64,000 bases of DNA from JADLDB01 sp040755835 (GTDB taxonomy: Bacteria > Myxococcota > Myxococcia > Myxococcales > Myxococcaceae). A program made the translations under genes and the position numbers. Of this stretch, positions 41,037 through 50,350 are shown piece by piece. The DNA is taken from contig JBFMAB010000100.1 in assembly GCA_040755835.1 (NCBI GenBank), forward strand, positions 1 through 64,000. Direction: 5' to 3'. The notes under the pieces were generated by a model, which saw only the letters and a program-made list of their open reading frames with translations, did no database searches and was not told the origin of the DNA. Positions within the stretch are counted from its first letter, which is position 1. Each line of letters starts with the position of its first letter.

Positions 41037-41687
41037 TCAGATCATCTTCCGGTACACGCCGACGACCTTCCCGAGGATCATCGTCTGGCGGAACTCGGAC
41101 TTCGCCACGTAGATGGGCTGCATGTCCTTGTTGGCGGGCTGGAAGCGCACCCGGTCGCCTTCCGGGTAGAAGCGCTTGACGGTCGCCTCGTCCTCGATGA
41201 GCGCCACCACGATGTCGCCGGGCGACGCCGAGGGGCTCTTCTTGACGAAGATGAAGTCCCCGTCGTGGATGCCGTCGTCGATCATCGACTGCCCCTTCAC
41301 GCGCAGGGCGAAGACCTCCCGCCCGCTGCCGCCGAGCAGGAAGCTGTCGATGCGCACCGTGTCCTCGATCTGCTGCTGCGCGAGGATGGGCGCGCCGGCG
41401 GCCACCCGGCCCAGCAGCGGCACCTCGACCATCGTCGGGTCGGCTCTCTTGCCCAGGCCCAGCACCAACCGCGCGCGCTTGGTCGGCACCAGGGAGCGGC
41501 TCTGCTGTTCACCGCGCGTGAGGAAGCCCTTGCGCTCGAGCGCCTTCAGGTGGTCGTTCACCCCGTTCGTCGAGCGGATGTCCATTTCCTCGCCGATCTC
41601 GCGGATCGTCGGCGGGTACCCGCGCTCTTCGCTGGTGCGCACGATGTACTGGAGGATTTCCTTCTGGCGATCGGTGATCTCGTCCAT
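41037..41687 (-). CDS. lexA: LexA repressor
   Basis: From ATG 41687 the protein has 216 residues. The winged helix-turn-helix at residues 1-70 has PPTIREIGEEMDIRSTNGVNDHLKALERKG. The cleavage site is Ala97-Gly98 (RVAAGAP), and the serine protease dyad is Ser134 (KGQSMI) and Lys171 (EATVKRF). It represses SOS genes and cleaves itself when RecA filaments form. A longer frame to 41750 would place the operator inside the coding sequence, so 41687 with a GAGGA ribosome site is preferred. An operator-like element lies 41 bp upstream, showing auto-control. Confidence 0.97.
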   Translation of the reverse strand: MDEITDRQKEILQYIVRTSEERGYPPTIREIGEEMDIRSTNGVNDHLKALERKGFLTRGEQQSRSLVPTKRARLVLGLGKRADPTMVEVPLLGRVAAGAPILAQQQIEDTVRIDSFLLGGSGREVFALRVKGQSMIDDGIHDGDFIFVKKSPSASPGDIVVALIEDEATVKRFYPEGDRVRFQPANKDMQPIYVAKSEFRQTMILGKVVGVYRKMI

Positions 41688-41727
41688 GGCGTCCTCGGCG
41701 ATGCAGGATCTTTTGTTCAGTATGGTT

Positions 41728-41744
41728 CCTGAACGGCCGTGCAG
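41728..41744 (-). promoter_or_regulatory. lexA: LexA operator candidate in front of lexA
   Basis: On the minus strand this reads CTGCACGGCCGTTCAGG. Against the Myxococcus LexA motif as I recall it, CTRHAMRYBYGTTCAGS, only one position disagrees. It lies upstream of lexA and would also be near the start of the divergent gene at 41794. A second GTTCAG lies at 41715-41720, so the pair GTTCAG-n8-CTGAAC spans 41715-41734. It shares 14 of 17 bases with the element in front of recN. Confidence 0.72.
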
Positions 41745-41793
41745 AGTCAACTTTTCGCGGCCTCGCGGGCGCCGAGGGGCTAAGTGCCGAAGG

Positions 41794-42294
41794 ATGCTGC
41801 GGGGGTGTGCGAGCGTGGTGCTGGCGGTGGGGCTTTCGGCCTGCGCCGGGACGCTGCGCGACGGGCTGTTCCGGAAGACGGGGGTGGCCTACCGCGTCAG
41901 CAGCCCCGATCCGGCCGCGTTCCAGCCCGTGCGCTTCTCGGACAACGATCTCGCCTGGGCCGCGGTGGGCTCGAGCCACCTGCTGGCGATGAACGCGGTG
42001 TGCGAGGGGCACGGCGACGCGCCGCTCGACGTGCTGACCCGGCACCTGCTGTTCGGCTTCAGCGAGCGCCAGCAGGTGTCGAGCGCGCTCGAGATGATCG
42101 ACGGCCGAGAGGGGCTGCGCACCGTCTGGACCGCGAAGCTCGACGGCGTGCCGGTGGAGCTCGAACTCGTGGTGCTCAAGAAGAACGGCTGCGTGCACGA
42201 CTTCATGTACGTCAGCCCGCCGGGTGCGCGCGGCGTGCACGAGGCGGAATTCGACGCGCTGGTGAAGGGTTTCCGGCAGCAGGAGCGCGACTGA
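41794..42294 (+). CDS. Hypothetical lipoprotein, leader gene of the MCE operon
   Basis: ATG 41794 starts a 166-residue protein with signal MLRGCASVVLAVGLSAC (lipobox LSAC). The mature part has a two-helix region, FSDNDLAWAAVGSSHLLAMNAVCEG, and a beta-rich half (TVWTAKLDGVPVELELVVLKKNG). The family is unknown. The gene is divergent from lexA, with the LexA-type operator in between, and its stop lies 1 bp before the permease GTG, so it is the first gene of the mla-type operon. A periplasmic lipid-related role is suggested only by position. Confidence 0.75.
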   Translation: MLRGCASVVLAVGLSACAGTLRDGLFRKTGVAYRVSSPDPAAFQPVRFSDNDLAWAAVGSSHLLAMNAVCEGHGDAPLDVLTRHLLFGFSERQQVSSALEMIDGREGLRTVWTAKLDGVPVELELVVLKKNGCVHDFMYVSPPGARGVHEAEFDALVKGFRQQERD

Positions 42295-42295
42295 C

Positions 42296-43147
42296 GTGAG
42301 CGCGCGAACGCCCCGCCACCCACCGCTGCACGAGCCCCGCGAGACCGAGCTGGCCGACATGGTCCAGCAGGAGCTCGCGGCGATCCTCCCGTGGACGGCG
42401 CGGGCGCGCGAAGGGCTCGTCTCGCTGGGTGGCATGGTGGTGATGTTCTGGCGGGCGGCGGTGCGCGTCTTCCGCCGGCCGAGCAGCCTCGGCGCCACCG
42501 CGTACCAGGTGGAGGCGCTGGGCGTGCGCTCGCTGTCGATCGCGACGCTGACCGCGCTCTTCGCCGGGCTGGTGCTGTCGCTGCAGTTCGCCTTCTTCAT
42601 GGCGCGCTTCGGCGTTCAGCACACCGTGGGCAAGGTGGTGGTGCTGACGCTGTTCCGTGAGCTCGGGCCGGTGCTGACGGCGCTGACGGTGGGGGCCCGC
42701 ATCGGCTCGGGCATCACCGCCGAGCTGGCGTCGATGCAGGTCACCGAGCAGATCGACGCGATCCGCGCGCTGGGCGCGGACCCGGTGAAGAAGCTCGTCA
42801 CGCCGCGGCTGCTGGCCTGTGCGCTGGTGATGCCGGCGCTGACCGCGCTGGCCGACGTGTTCGGCGTCGCGGCGGGCAGCGTCGTCGTCTACACGCAGTA
42901 CGAGATTCCCTTCGAGCAGTATTTCCGCTCGGCGATCGAGACCGCCACCCTCATGGACTTCGGCTCGGGCATCGCCAAGAGCGCGGTCTTCGGCGGCATC
43001 ATCGCGGTGGTGGGTTGCTACAAGGGCTTCACCGTCACCGGCGGCACCGAGGGCGTGGGGCGCGTGACGACCGAGACGGTGGCGATCACCTCGGTGGCGG
43101 TCTGTCTTTCGGACTTCTTCCTCACCAAGCTGTTCCTCGCCCTGTGA
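42296..43147 (+). CDS. mlaE: MlaE-family permease
   Basis: GTG 42296 starts a 283-residue inner-membrane protein with about five hydrophobic helices. The family signature is ELGPVLTALTVGARIGSGITAELASM, followed by VTEQIDAIRALGADPV. It is the membrane part of the MlaFEDB-type ABC transporter that moves phospholipids between the two membranes. The next gene is the ATPase (4-bp GTGA overlap) and then the MCE protein, so the order is permease, ATPase, MCE. No MlaB or MlaC is seen. Confidence 0.93.
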   Translation: MSARTPRHPPLHEPRETELADMVQQELAAILPWTARAREGLVSLGGMVVMFWRAAVRVFRRPSSLGATAYQVEALGVRSLSIATLTALFAGLVLSLQFAFFMARFGVQHTVGKVVVLTLFRELGPVLTALTVGARIGSGITAELASMQVTEQIDAIRALGADPVKKLVTPRLLACALVMPALTALADVFGVAAGSVVVYTQYEIPFEQYFRSAIETATLMDFGSGIAKSAVFGGIIAVVGCYKGFTVTGGTEGVGRVTTETVAITSVAVCLSDFFLTKLFLAL

Positions 43148-43902
43148 GAGCGCCCGACTCCAGCGACGTGATCATCCGCTACGACGACCTCTGGAAGGCG
43201 TTCGGGCCCAAGCGCATCTACGAAGGACTGAACCTCGACGTGCGGAAGGGCGAGACGCTGACCATCATCGGCGGCTCCGGCACCGGCAAGAGCGTGATGC
43301 TCAAGTGCCTCATCGGGCTGTTGGCCCCCGACCGCGGCCACGTGTGGTTCGAAGGCGTGGACGTCACCAGCCTCGACGAGAACCACCTGCGCGAGGTGCG
43401 CAAGAAGGTGGCGATGGTGTTCCAGGGCGCGGCGCTGTTCGACTCGCTCTCCGTCGGCGAGAACATCGCGTACCCGCTGCGCGAGCACCTGCCCGAGCTC
43501 GACGAGGGCGAGATCGCGGCGCGGGTGGCGAGGAACCTCGAGCTGGTGAACCTGCCCGGCATCGAGGCGATGAGGCCGTCGGACCTGTCGGGCGGCATGA
43601 AGAAGCGCGTGGGCCTGGCGCGGGCGATCGCCATCGAGCCCGAGGTGATCCTCTGGGACGAGCCCACGACCGGCCTCGACCCGATCAGCACGCGCATCAT
43701 CGACGACCTGATCGTCTCGATGGGGGACCGGCTGCACTGCACCTCCATCGTCGTCACCCACGACATGGACAGCGCGTTCCGCGTCTCGGACCGGATCGCC
43801 ATGCTGTCGAAGCGGCAGATCGTCGAGGTCGGCACCGTCGACGAGATGCGACGGTCGTCCCACCCGGACGTGCGCGCGTTCTTCGACGCGCGCGAGGACT
43901 GA
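43144..43902 (+). CDS. mlaF: MlaF-type ABC ATPase
   Basis: GTG 43144 overlaps the mlaE stop. The 252-residue protein has Walker A GGSGTGKS, the Q-loop VFQGAALFD, the signature LSGGMKKRVGLARA, Walker B VILWDEPTTGLDP and the switch His in VVTHDMDSAF. It powers the Mla-type lipid transporter from the cytoplasmic side. The family form of the signature (SGGMKKR) is that of Mla/Ttg2A ATPases. Confidence 0.94.
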   Translation: MRAPDSSDVIIRYDDLWKAFGPKRIYEGLNLDVRKGETLTIIGGSGTGKSVMLKCLIGLLAPDRGHVWFEGVDVTSLDENHLREVRKKVAMVFQGAALFDSLSVGENIAYPLREHLPELDEGEIAARVARNLELVNLPGIEAMRPSDLSGGMKKRVGLARAIAIEPEVILWDEPTTGLDPISTRIIDDLIVSMGDRLHCTSIVVTHDMDSAFRVSDRIAMLSKRQIVEVGTVDEMRRSSHPDVRAFFDARED

Positions 43903-43910
43903 GGAGCGCC

Positions 43911-45041
43911 ATGGTCTCGACCCCCGTGAACCCGGCGGAGCGCGAAAAGCGGATCATCGTCCGCGCGGGTCTGTTCGTCGCGCTGGGCCTCGCGCTCGCC
44001 GGCATCGTCGTGTTCCTGATCGGCAAGGAGCGCAACCTGTTCGAGAAGGAGAACGTCTACGTCGGCGCGTTCGAGAACGTCGACGGCCTGCAGCTCGACT
44101 CGCCGGTGCGCCTGGGCGGCCTCCAGGTCGGCAGGGTGTCGAGCATCGCCTTCGCCGATGACCTCGAGGACAAGCGCATCATCGTGAAGATGGAGATCAG
44201 CCAGCGCTTCGCCGAGCGCATCCGCGAGGACTCGGTGGCGCGGATCACCGGCCGCGGCGTGCTGGGCGACAAGGCCATCGACATCTCCCTGGGCACGCCG
44301 GGGAAGGAGCAGATCGCCAACGGCGGGGAGATCCCCACCGGCACGTCCGGCGACATCTCGTCGCTGCTCAAGGCCACCGGCGAGATGGTGGACAACGCCG
44401 TCACCATCACCCGCGACCTCCGCGCCGGCGTGCAGGCGTACACCGGGCCCGAGGTGCGGGACGACGTGGTGGCGATCGTGAAGGGCGCGAAGAACATCAT
44501 CGCGGAGATCGAGAGCGGCAAGGGCCTGTTGCACACGCTGGTCTACGACAAGAGGACGAGCGACGACGTGAAGGCGCTCTTGTCGCGCGCCTCGGACACG
44601 GCGGTGAAGCTGGACAGCGCGGTGGCGCGGGTCGACGGGCTGCTGGCCGACGTGAAGGCGGGGCAGGGCTCGCTGCACGCGCTCATCTACGACAAGCAGA
44701 TCGCCCAATCGATCGTCGACCTCGGCGTCGCGGCCGACGAGGTGGCGAGGCTGATCCACGACGCGAAGACGTCGAAGGACGGCGCGGTGTACCAGCTGGT
44801 CTACGGCGACGCGCGCACGGCGCTGGGCGACCTGGGCAAGGCCGCCGCCGACGTGCGGGCGATCACCCAGAAGATCCGCGCGGGCGAAGGCTCGCTGGGC
44901 GGGATCATCAACGATCCCACCGTGTACGAGGACCTGAAGGAGGTCCTCGGCAACGTGAAGCGCAACCGCGTGCTGCGCGAGCTGGTGCGCCTGTCCATCA
45001 GCAACGAGGACAAACTCGAGGGCGCCGGCCGGAAGAAGTGA
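43911..45041 (+). CDS. mlaD: MCE-family lipid-binding protein (MlaD-like)
   Basis: ATG 43911 starts a 376-residue protein. A membrane helix (about 20-40, AGLFVALGLALAGIVVFLIG) precedes one MCE domain (about 45-130: VYVGAFENVDGLQLDSPVRLGGLQVGRV, with ITGRGVLGDKAIDISLG). A long C-terminal helical region of coiled-coil or repeat nature follows, reading LRAGVQAYTGPEVRDDVVAIV and so on, with GxxxLxxLxYDK-like units repeated. The form is closer to a longer MCE protein than to E. coli MlaD. It is the periplasmic lipid-binding partner of the mlaE and mlaF products. Confidence 0.88.
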   Translation: MVSTPVNPAEREKRIIVRAGLFVALGLALAGIVVFLIGKERNLFEKENVYVGAFENVDGLQLDSPVRLGGLQVGRVSSIAFADDLEDKRIIVKMEISQRFAERIREDSVARITGRGVLGDKAIDISLGTPGKEQIANGGEIPTGTSGDISSLLKATGEMVDNAVTITRDLRAGVQAYTGPEVRDDVVAIVKGAKNIIAEIESGKGLLHTLVYDKRTSDDVKALLSRASDTAVKLDSAVARVDGLLADVKAGQGSLHALIYDKQIAQSIVDLGVAADEVARLIHDAKTSKDGAVYQLVYGDARTALGDLGKAAADVRAITQKIRAGEGSLGGIINDPTVYEDLKEVLGNVKRNRVLRELVRLSISNEDKLEGAGRKK

Positions 45042-45120
45042 CCGCGCTCCATGGGGGGCGCTGTGTGTAGCGGCCACACATTTGGAGAGGCGCGCCGAAG
45101 GCCTAGAATTCACAGTCGCC

Positions 45121-48100
45121 GTGCAGTCCCGTCCCACGCTGTTGTGCGTCGATGACGAGCAGAACGTGCTCGACGTGTTGGCTCGCACGTTCAGCCGCCT
45201 GGCCACGGTGCTGACCGCCCGCTCCGGCGCCGAGGCGCTGGAGATCCTGCGCCGGCAGCCGATCGACCTGTTGCTGACGGACCAGAAGATGCCGGAGATG
45301 ACGGGCATCGAATTGGTCCGCCGCGCGCGCGCGGAGGGCTTCGAGGTCACCACCATCCTCCTCACGGCGTACACCAACCCCTCGGACCTGATCGCGGCGA
45401 TCAACGAGGGCCAGGTCTTCCGCTACGTCACCAAGCCCTTCGACCTGCAGGACCTGTCGATCACCGTCCGCAACGCGCTCGACCTGGTCTCGCTGCGCAA
45501 GGAGAAGGACCGGCTGACCGCCTCGCTCCACAAGCGCGTCGAGGCGCTCAACGTGATGTACGAGGTCAGCCGGCAGAGCGCGAAGGACGCGCCCACCCTG
45601 ACGGCGATCGTCGATCGCCTGCTGGCGACGGTGGGCCGGGTGCTGCCGCACGAGGCGAGCGCCGTGCTGCTCGAGGGCACCGACGGGCGCTCCGCGTCGC
45701 TGAGGATCCGCTGCAACGCGGTGCTGTCCGAGGCAGCGCTCTTGCACGTGAAGGACTCGGTGCTGGCGAGCCACCGCAAGGCCGCCGGCGTGGTGCTGCC
45801 CGAGGACAAGGTGATCACCAACGTGTCCGGCCAGGCCACCGACGCGGTGGGCGGGCTGCCGGGCTTCGCGTGCGCCATCTCGGTGCCGCTCGTCACGTCG
45901 GGGCACACGGTGGGCACGCTGGCGCTCTTCAGCTCGCGCAGCGAGGCCTACGGCACCGAGGACGGCGAGCTGTTGGACCTGCTCGTCAACCAGACGACCG
46001 ACGCCATCACCCACGTGCGGGCCGCCGAGCGCGAGGCCCGCCTGCGCATCGAGCAGATGGTCGAGGCGATGGCCGATGGGGTGGTGCTGACGGACGAGCA
46101 GGGACAGGTGGTGGTGTGCAACGCGGCCGCGCGCGCGTTGCTCAAGGCGAGCCCCGGAGACGAGGAGGTGACGCTGGAGCGGCTCACCACCTGGTTGGGC
46201 GTTTCGCCGTTCGAGATCGTCCGCGGCTGGGAGTACAGCGGGCAAAAGACCTGGCGCGAGGAGCTCAAGCTCTTCGAGCGCGACGTGCAGCTGACCATCA
46301 GCCCGGTGGCGGGGCCTGGCACCGCGCTCAAGGGCGTGTTGGTGGTGGCGCGCGACGTCACCGAGTCGAAGCAGCTCGCTCAGCGCAAAGACGAGTTCGT
46401 CGGCATCGTGAGCCACGAGCTGCGGACGCCGCTGACCAGCATCACCGGCGCGCTCGACCTGGTGCTGAACCACATCACCGGCGACCTCAACGAAAAGCAG
46501 CGGCGCTTCCTCGAGATGGCCCGGGAGTCCACCGAGAAGTTGAACGCGCTGGTGGACGACCTGCTCGATCTCGCCAAGTTGGAGAAGGGCCGGCTGAAGA
46601 TGACCTTCGAGCTGGCGCACCTCGACGAGCTGGTGCGCGCGGCGGCCGAGCGCTACGGGCCCGCGCTCGCCGAGCGGGGCCTGCAGCTGCAGCTGGACGT
46701 GCCGGCTGAGGGTCTGCGGCTGCTCGCGGACCCCGTGCGCGTGACGCAGGTCCTGAACAACCTGCTCACCAACGCGGTGAAGTTCGCGCCGGCGGGCGGG
46801 CAGGTGCGCGTGGCGGTGGGGCGGAGCGACGCCGCGCCGGGCTTCGCGGTGCTGTCGGTGTGGAACTCGGGCGCGCCGATCCCCGAGGCGAACCTCGAGC
46901 GGATCTTCGACCGCTTCGAACAGGCGCGCACCGACGCGAACCGCGGCGTGCCGGGCACGGGCCTCGGCCTGTCGATCTGCCGCAGCATCCTCCACGCGCA
47001 CGGCGGGCGGATCTGGGCGGAGCCCGATCCCACGGGGGCGCGCTTCGTGGCCGTCTTTCCCGAGGAGCCGCCGGCGATCGTCGAGGAGGCGCCCGCGGCG
47101 GGACCCACCCGCGGCACGGTGCTGGTGGTGGAGGACGAGGCGCGCGTCGCGTGGCTGATGAAGGCGGTGCTGTTGGAGGCCGGCTTCCACGTGGTGTTGG
47201 CCAACACCGCCGACGACGCGCTGACGCTGGCGCGGCGGCACCGGCCGGCGGTCATCACGCTGGACCAGGGCCTGCCGGATCACCGTGGCCTCGAGCTGCT
47301 CGACATCCTCCGGCACGATCCGGACACCAAGGACGCGAGGGTGCTGGTGGTGTCCGGCCTCGACCTGCGCGACGAGGCGCTGCGGTCCGGCGCGAGCGGC
47401 TTCGTGCACAAGCCGTTCTCCGCGGCCTCGCTGGTGGCCAGCGTGTCGGCCGCCTTCGATCGGCAGCGCGGTGCGCGTGGGCGCGTGCTGGTGGTGGACG
47501 ACGACGCGCAGATCGTCGCGATCTGCGCCGAGGTGCTGAGCAACCAGGGCTTCGACGTCGATCGCGCCGGCACGGTCGCCGAGGCGCGCGCGGCGCTGGC
47601 GCGGGCGCGGCCGGACCTGGTGCTGCTCGACGTCTCGCTGCCCGACGGCGACGGCTTCAGCTTCTTCGAGGCGATCAAGGCCGACCGCGCGTCGGCGCCG
47701 TTGCCCGTCGTCTTCATCTCGGCGCGGAGCGACACCGGGGCGAAGGTGCGCGCGCTCAAGCTGGGCGGCGACGACTACCTCACCAAGCCCTTCGACGCGC
47801 TGGAGCTGGGCGCGCGCGTCGAGTCCGTCTTCCGCCGCCGCTCGGCGGAAGCGCAGGCCAGCCCGACGACCCAGCTGCCGGGGTCCGCGGCCATCGAGCG
47901 CGAGGTGCAGCGCCGCCTGTCCGTCGGCGAGCCGTTCGCCTTCTGCTACCTCGACCTCGACAACCTGAAGGCCTTCAACGACTACTACGGCTTCGCCAAG
48001 GCCGACGGCGTGGTGAAGCAGACGGCGGACCTGTTGCGCGAGGTGGTCGCGCAGCACGGCGACGGCAGCGAGTTCGTCGGGCACGTCGCGGGCGACGACT

Positions 48101-48414
48101 TCGTCTTCATGGCCTCGCTGACGCGGGTGGACGAGCTGTGTCGCCGCCTCGTGGAGTCCTTCGATCGCGTCATCCCGCTCTACTACGACCGGGCGGACCG
48201 CGAGCGCGGCTACATCGAGGCCGAGGATCGCTTCGGGCAATTGCGCCGCTTCCCGGTGATGAGCGTCTCCATCGTCGCGGTCATCACCGACGGCCGCACG
48301 GCGCACCCGGAGCTCGCGCGGCAGGCCGCGGAGCTGAAGAAGAAGGCCAAGGCGGTGGCGGGCAGCGTGTACCTGCGCAGCGACGGGGCCGACGCCTCAC
48401 GCCACATCGCCTGA
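45121..48414 (+). CDS. Hybrid sensor histidine kinase with three receiver domains and a degenerate GGDEF-like end
   Basis: From GTG 45121 the protein has 1097 residues. Domains in order: REC (7-120, LLCVDDEQNVLDVL and LLLTDQKMPEMTGIEL), GAF (about 150-300), PAS (about 310-420), HisKA with His432 in FVGIVSHELRTPL, HATPase (about 540-655, LTNAVKFAP, GTGLGLSICRSI), REC2 (670-785), REC3 (790-910, VVDDDAQIVAI, LDVSLPDGDG), and a GGDEF-like end with AGDDF at 990-994 in place of GGDEF. The cyclase is probably inactive. There is no membrane helix; it is cytoplasmic and likely responds to intracellular signals or partner proteins. TTG 45082 is an alternative start. Confidence 0.87.
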   Translation: MQSRPTLLCVDDEQNVLDVLARTFSRLATVLTARSGAEALEILRRQPIDLLLTDQKMPEMTGIELVRRARAEGFEVTTILLTAYTNPSDLIAAINEGQVFRYVTKPFDLQDLSITVRNALDLVSLRKEKDRLTASLHKRVEALNVMYEVSRQSAKDAPTLTAIVDRLLATVGRVLPHEASAVLLEGTDGRSASLRIRCNAVLSEAALLHVKDSVLASHRKAAGVVLPEDKVITNVSGQATDAVGGLPGFACAISVPLVTSGHTVGTLALFSSRSEAYGTEDGELLDLLVNQTTDAITHVRAAEREARLRIEQMVEAMADGVVLTDEQGQVVVCNAAARALLKASPGDEEVTLERLTTWLGVSPFEIVRGWEYSGQKTWREELKLFERDVQLTISPVAGPGTALKGVLVVARDVTESKQLAQRKDEFVGIVSHELRTPLTSITGALDLVLNHITGDLNEKQRRFLEMARESTEKLNALVDDLLDLAKLEKGRLKMTFELAHLDELVRAAAERYGPALAERGLQLQLDVPAEGLRLLADPVRVTQVLNNLLTNAVKFAPAGGQVRVAVGRSDAAPGFAVLSVWNSGAPIPEANLERIFDRFEQARTDANRGVPGTGLGLSICRSILHAHGGRIWAEPDPTGARFVAVFPEEPPAIVEEAPAAGPTRGTVLVVEDEARVAWLMKAVLLEAGFHVVLANTADDALTLARRHRPAVITLDQGLPDHRGLELLDILRHDPDTKDARVLVVSGLDLRDEALRSGASGFVHKPFSAASLVASVSAAFDRQRGARGRVLVVDDDAQIVAICAEVLSNQGFDVDRAGTVAEARAALARARPDLVLLDVSLPDGDGFSFFEAIKADRASAPLPVVFISARSDTGAKVRALKLGGDDYLTKPFDALELGARVESVFRRRSAEAQASPTTQLPGSAAIEREVQRRLSVGEPFAFCYLDLDNLKAFNDYYGFAKADGVVKQTADLLREVVAQHGDGSEFVGHVAGDDFVFMASLTRVDELCRRLVESFDRVIPLYYDRADRERGYIEAEDRFGQLRRFPVMSVSIVAVITDGRTAHPELARQAAELKKKAKAVAGSVYLRSDGADASRHIA

Positions 48415-48466
48415 AGCGCCGCCGCGAAGGAGCGGCGGGCGCCCAGGCTGTGTAACCTCCCGGTCC

Positions 48467-50350
48467 GTGCGGCTGTCCCAGAAGCTCGTGCTCTTCGTGC
48501 TCGCGGCGGCCGTGGTGCCGCTCGCGCTGGGCGGCTTCTGGGTGCTGAGGAGCGCCGAGGCCGAGCTGTCCGCGCGGCTGGAGCGCGAGCAGCGGGCGCT
48601 GGCGGCGGCGTCGGCGGAGGCGGCGGGCACGCAGCTGTCCTTCGCGCTCGACGGGCTGTCGCAGGCGGCGGTGCTGATCGACTGGAGAGGCGCGTCGGGT
48701 GACGAGGTGGCCGGCGGCCTGCGCCTGTTGGCCGGGCAGTCGTCGCTCGTCGTGGCCGCGGCGCTGGTCGACCCTTCGCGGGCCGAGGCGGTGCCGCTGC
48801 TCAGCGGCGTGGAGGGCCGCCCGTCGCCGGTGACGTCGCTCGAGGCGCTCACCGGGCCATTGCCGCTCTCGACGCTGGCGTCGTATGGCGACAAGGGCCT
48901 CGTCGCGCTGGGGCCGATGCAGGACAGCCCCGACGGCCCGTGGCTGCCCGCGGCGATCCACGCGGGCGGCGCGAAGGATCCCCGGGCGCCGATGCTGGCG
49001 CTGGCGCTCACCCTGGCGCCGCTCGACGAGTGGCTGGTCGCGCACGCTTCGCCGCTCACCACGTTGGAGATCGTCGATGGCGAGGGCCGGGTGGTGGCCA
49101 GCTCCGCATGGCACCGGAAGGTGAAGGCGCTGCCGGCCGGGCGGCTCGAGGTGCTGCGGGGGGGCGCGACGCTCGCGGTGAGCGGCGCCGAGCAGGTCGC
49201 GACCGCGCCGGTGCCGGGCCGCCTGGGGCTGTCGGCGGTGGTGTCGGTCCCCTTGTCCGAGGCGCGCGCGCCGGTGGTGACGCTGCGGCGCACGGTGCTG
49301 GGCGGGCTGGCGCTGGTGGCGGGGCTCCTGGTCGCGGTGGCGCTCGTCTTCGTGCGGACGTTGACGCGGCGGCTCGAGGCCGTGGCCGAGGTGGCGGGCG
49401 ACTTCGGAAAGGGCGCGCTGTCGCGGCGCGTGACGGTGGAGGGCGCGGACGAGCTCGCCGAGCTGGGGCAGGCGTTCAACGCCATGGGCGCCGAGCTGGA
49501 GGCCGCGCGCGCGAAGCTGATGCGCTGGAACGACGAGCTCCAGCAGAGGGTCGAGGAGGCGCTCGCCGACTTGCGCGCCGCGCAGGCCCAGTTGCTCGAG
49601 ACGCAGAAGCTGGCGGCGATCGGTCAGCTGGGCGCCGGCGTCGCGCACGAGATCAACAACCCGCTGGTGGCGATCCTCGGGAACGCGCAGCTGTTGCTCA
49701 TGGATCACCCCGAGGGTGACGCCGACTTCGCGCTCCTCAAGCAGATCGAGGAGGGCGCGCGGCGCTGCCGGGACATCACCCAGAACCTGCTGCGCTTCTC
49801 CCAGACGAGGGGCGAGGTGCACCTGGCGCCCGTCGATCTCGTCTCCGTCGTCCAGCAGGCGCTGGAGTTCGAGGCGCCCCGCCACGCGGAGGCCAGGGTG
49901 ACGGTGGCGACGGAGCTGCCGGCCGAGCCGGTGCGCGTCGACGCTGACGCGGAGCAGCTCAAGCAGGTCGTCTCCCAGCTGTGCGACAACGCGCGCACCG
50001 CGATGAGCGCCACGCCGGAGAAGAGGCTGACGGTTCGCGTGCGGCCTACGGAGGGCGGGGCGACGCTGGAGATCGAGGACACCGGCAAGGGCATCGCCCC
50101 GGAGCACCTGGGGCGCGTCTTCGAGCCGTTCTTCACCACCAAGGACGTCTGGTCGAACATCGGGCTGGGCCTGTCGGTGGTGTACCGGGTGGTGGAGGAG
50201 CACCAGGGGCGCATCGAGGTGGCCAGCACGCCGGGCCGGGGCGCGCGCTTCACCCTCACGCTCAAGGCGGCGGGAACGGCCGAGCGGCGCCAGAAGTCCG
50301 AGCCGGCGTGGAAGAGCTACGGCGGCGTGGGGCAGGGCGTGGGAGGATGA
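48467..50350 (+). CDS. Membrane sensor histidine kinase (NtrB-like)
   Basis: GTG 48467 starts a 627-residue protein. A membrane helix at about 5-27 (KLVLFVLAAAVVPLALGGFWVL) and another around residues 280-300 (GGLALVAGLLVAVALVFV) bracket a periplasmic sensor; a HAMP linker and a coiled coil follow. The kinase core has His394 in GAGVAHEINNPLVAILGNA, then an HATPase with IEDTGKGIAPEH, and NIGLGLSVVYRVV. It ends in ATGA overlap with the FecR-like gene (ATG 50347). It has no receiver and no obvious partner regulator nearby other than the hybrid kinase before it. Confidence 0.9.
   Translation: MRLSQKLVLFVLAAAVVPLALGGFWVLRSAEAELSARLEREQRALAAASAEAAGTQLSFALDGLSQAAVLIDWRGASGDEVAGGLRLLAGQSSLVVAAALVDPSRAEAVPLLSGVEGRPSPVTSLEALTGPLPLSTLASYGDKGLVALGPMQDSPDGPWLPAAIHAGGAKDPRAPMLALALTLAPLDEWLVAHASPLTTLEIVDGEGRVVASSAWHRKVKALPAGRLEVLRGGATLAVSGAEQVATAPVPGRLGLSAVVSVPLSEARAPVVTLRRTVLGGLALVAGLLVAVALVFVRTLTRRLEAVAEVAGDFGKGALSRRVTVEGADELAELGQAFNAMGAELEAARAKLMRWNDELQQRVEEALADLRAAQAQLLETQKLAAIGQLGAGVAHEINNPLVAILGNAQLLLMDHPEGDADFALLKQIEEGARRCRDITQNLLRFSQTRGEVHLAPVDLVSVVQQALEFEAPRHAEARVTVATELPAEPVRVDADAEQLKQVVSQLCDNARTAMSATPEKRLTVRVRPTEGGATLEIEDTGKGIAPEHLGRVFEPFFTTKDVWSNIGLGLSVVYRVVEEHQGRIEVASTPGRGARFTLTLKAAGTAERRQKSEPAWKSYGGVGQGVGG

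Noticed and set aside
41687..41750. Longer LexA start at 41750
   Set aside because: It would put the LexA operator inside the coding sequence and adds 21 residues unlike LexA.
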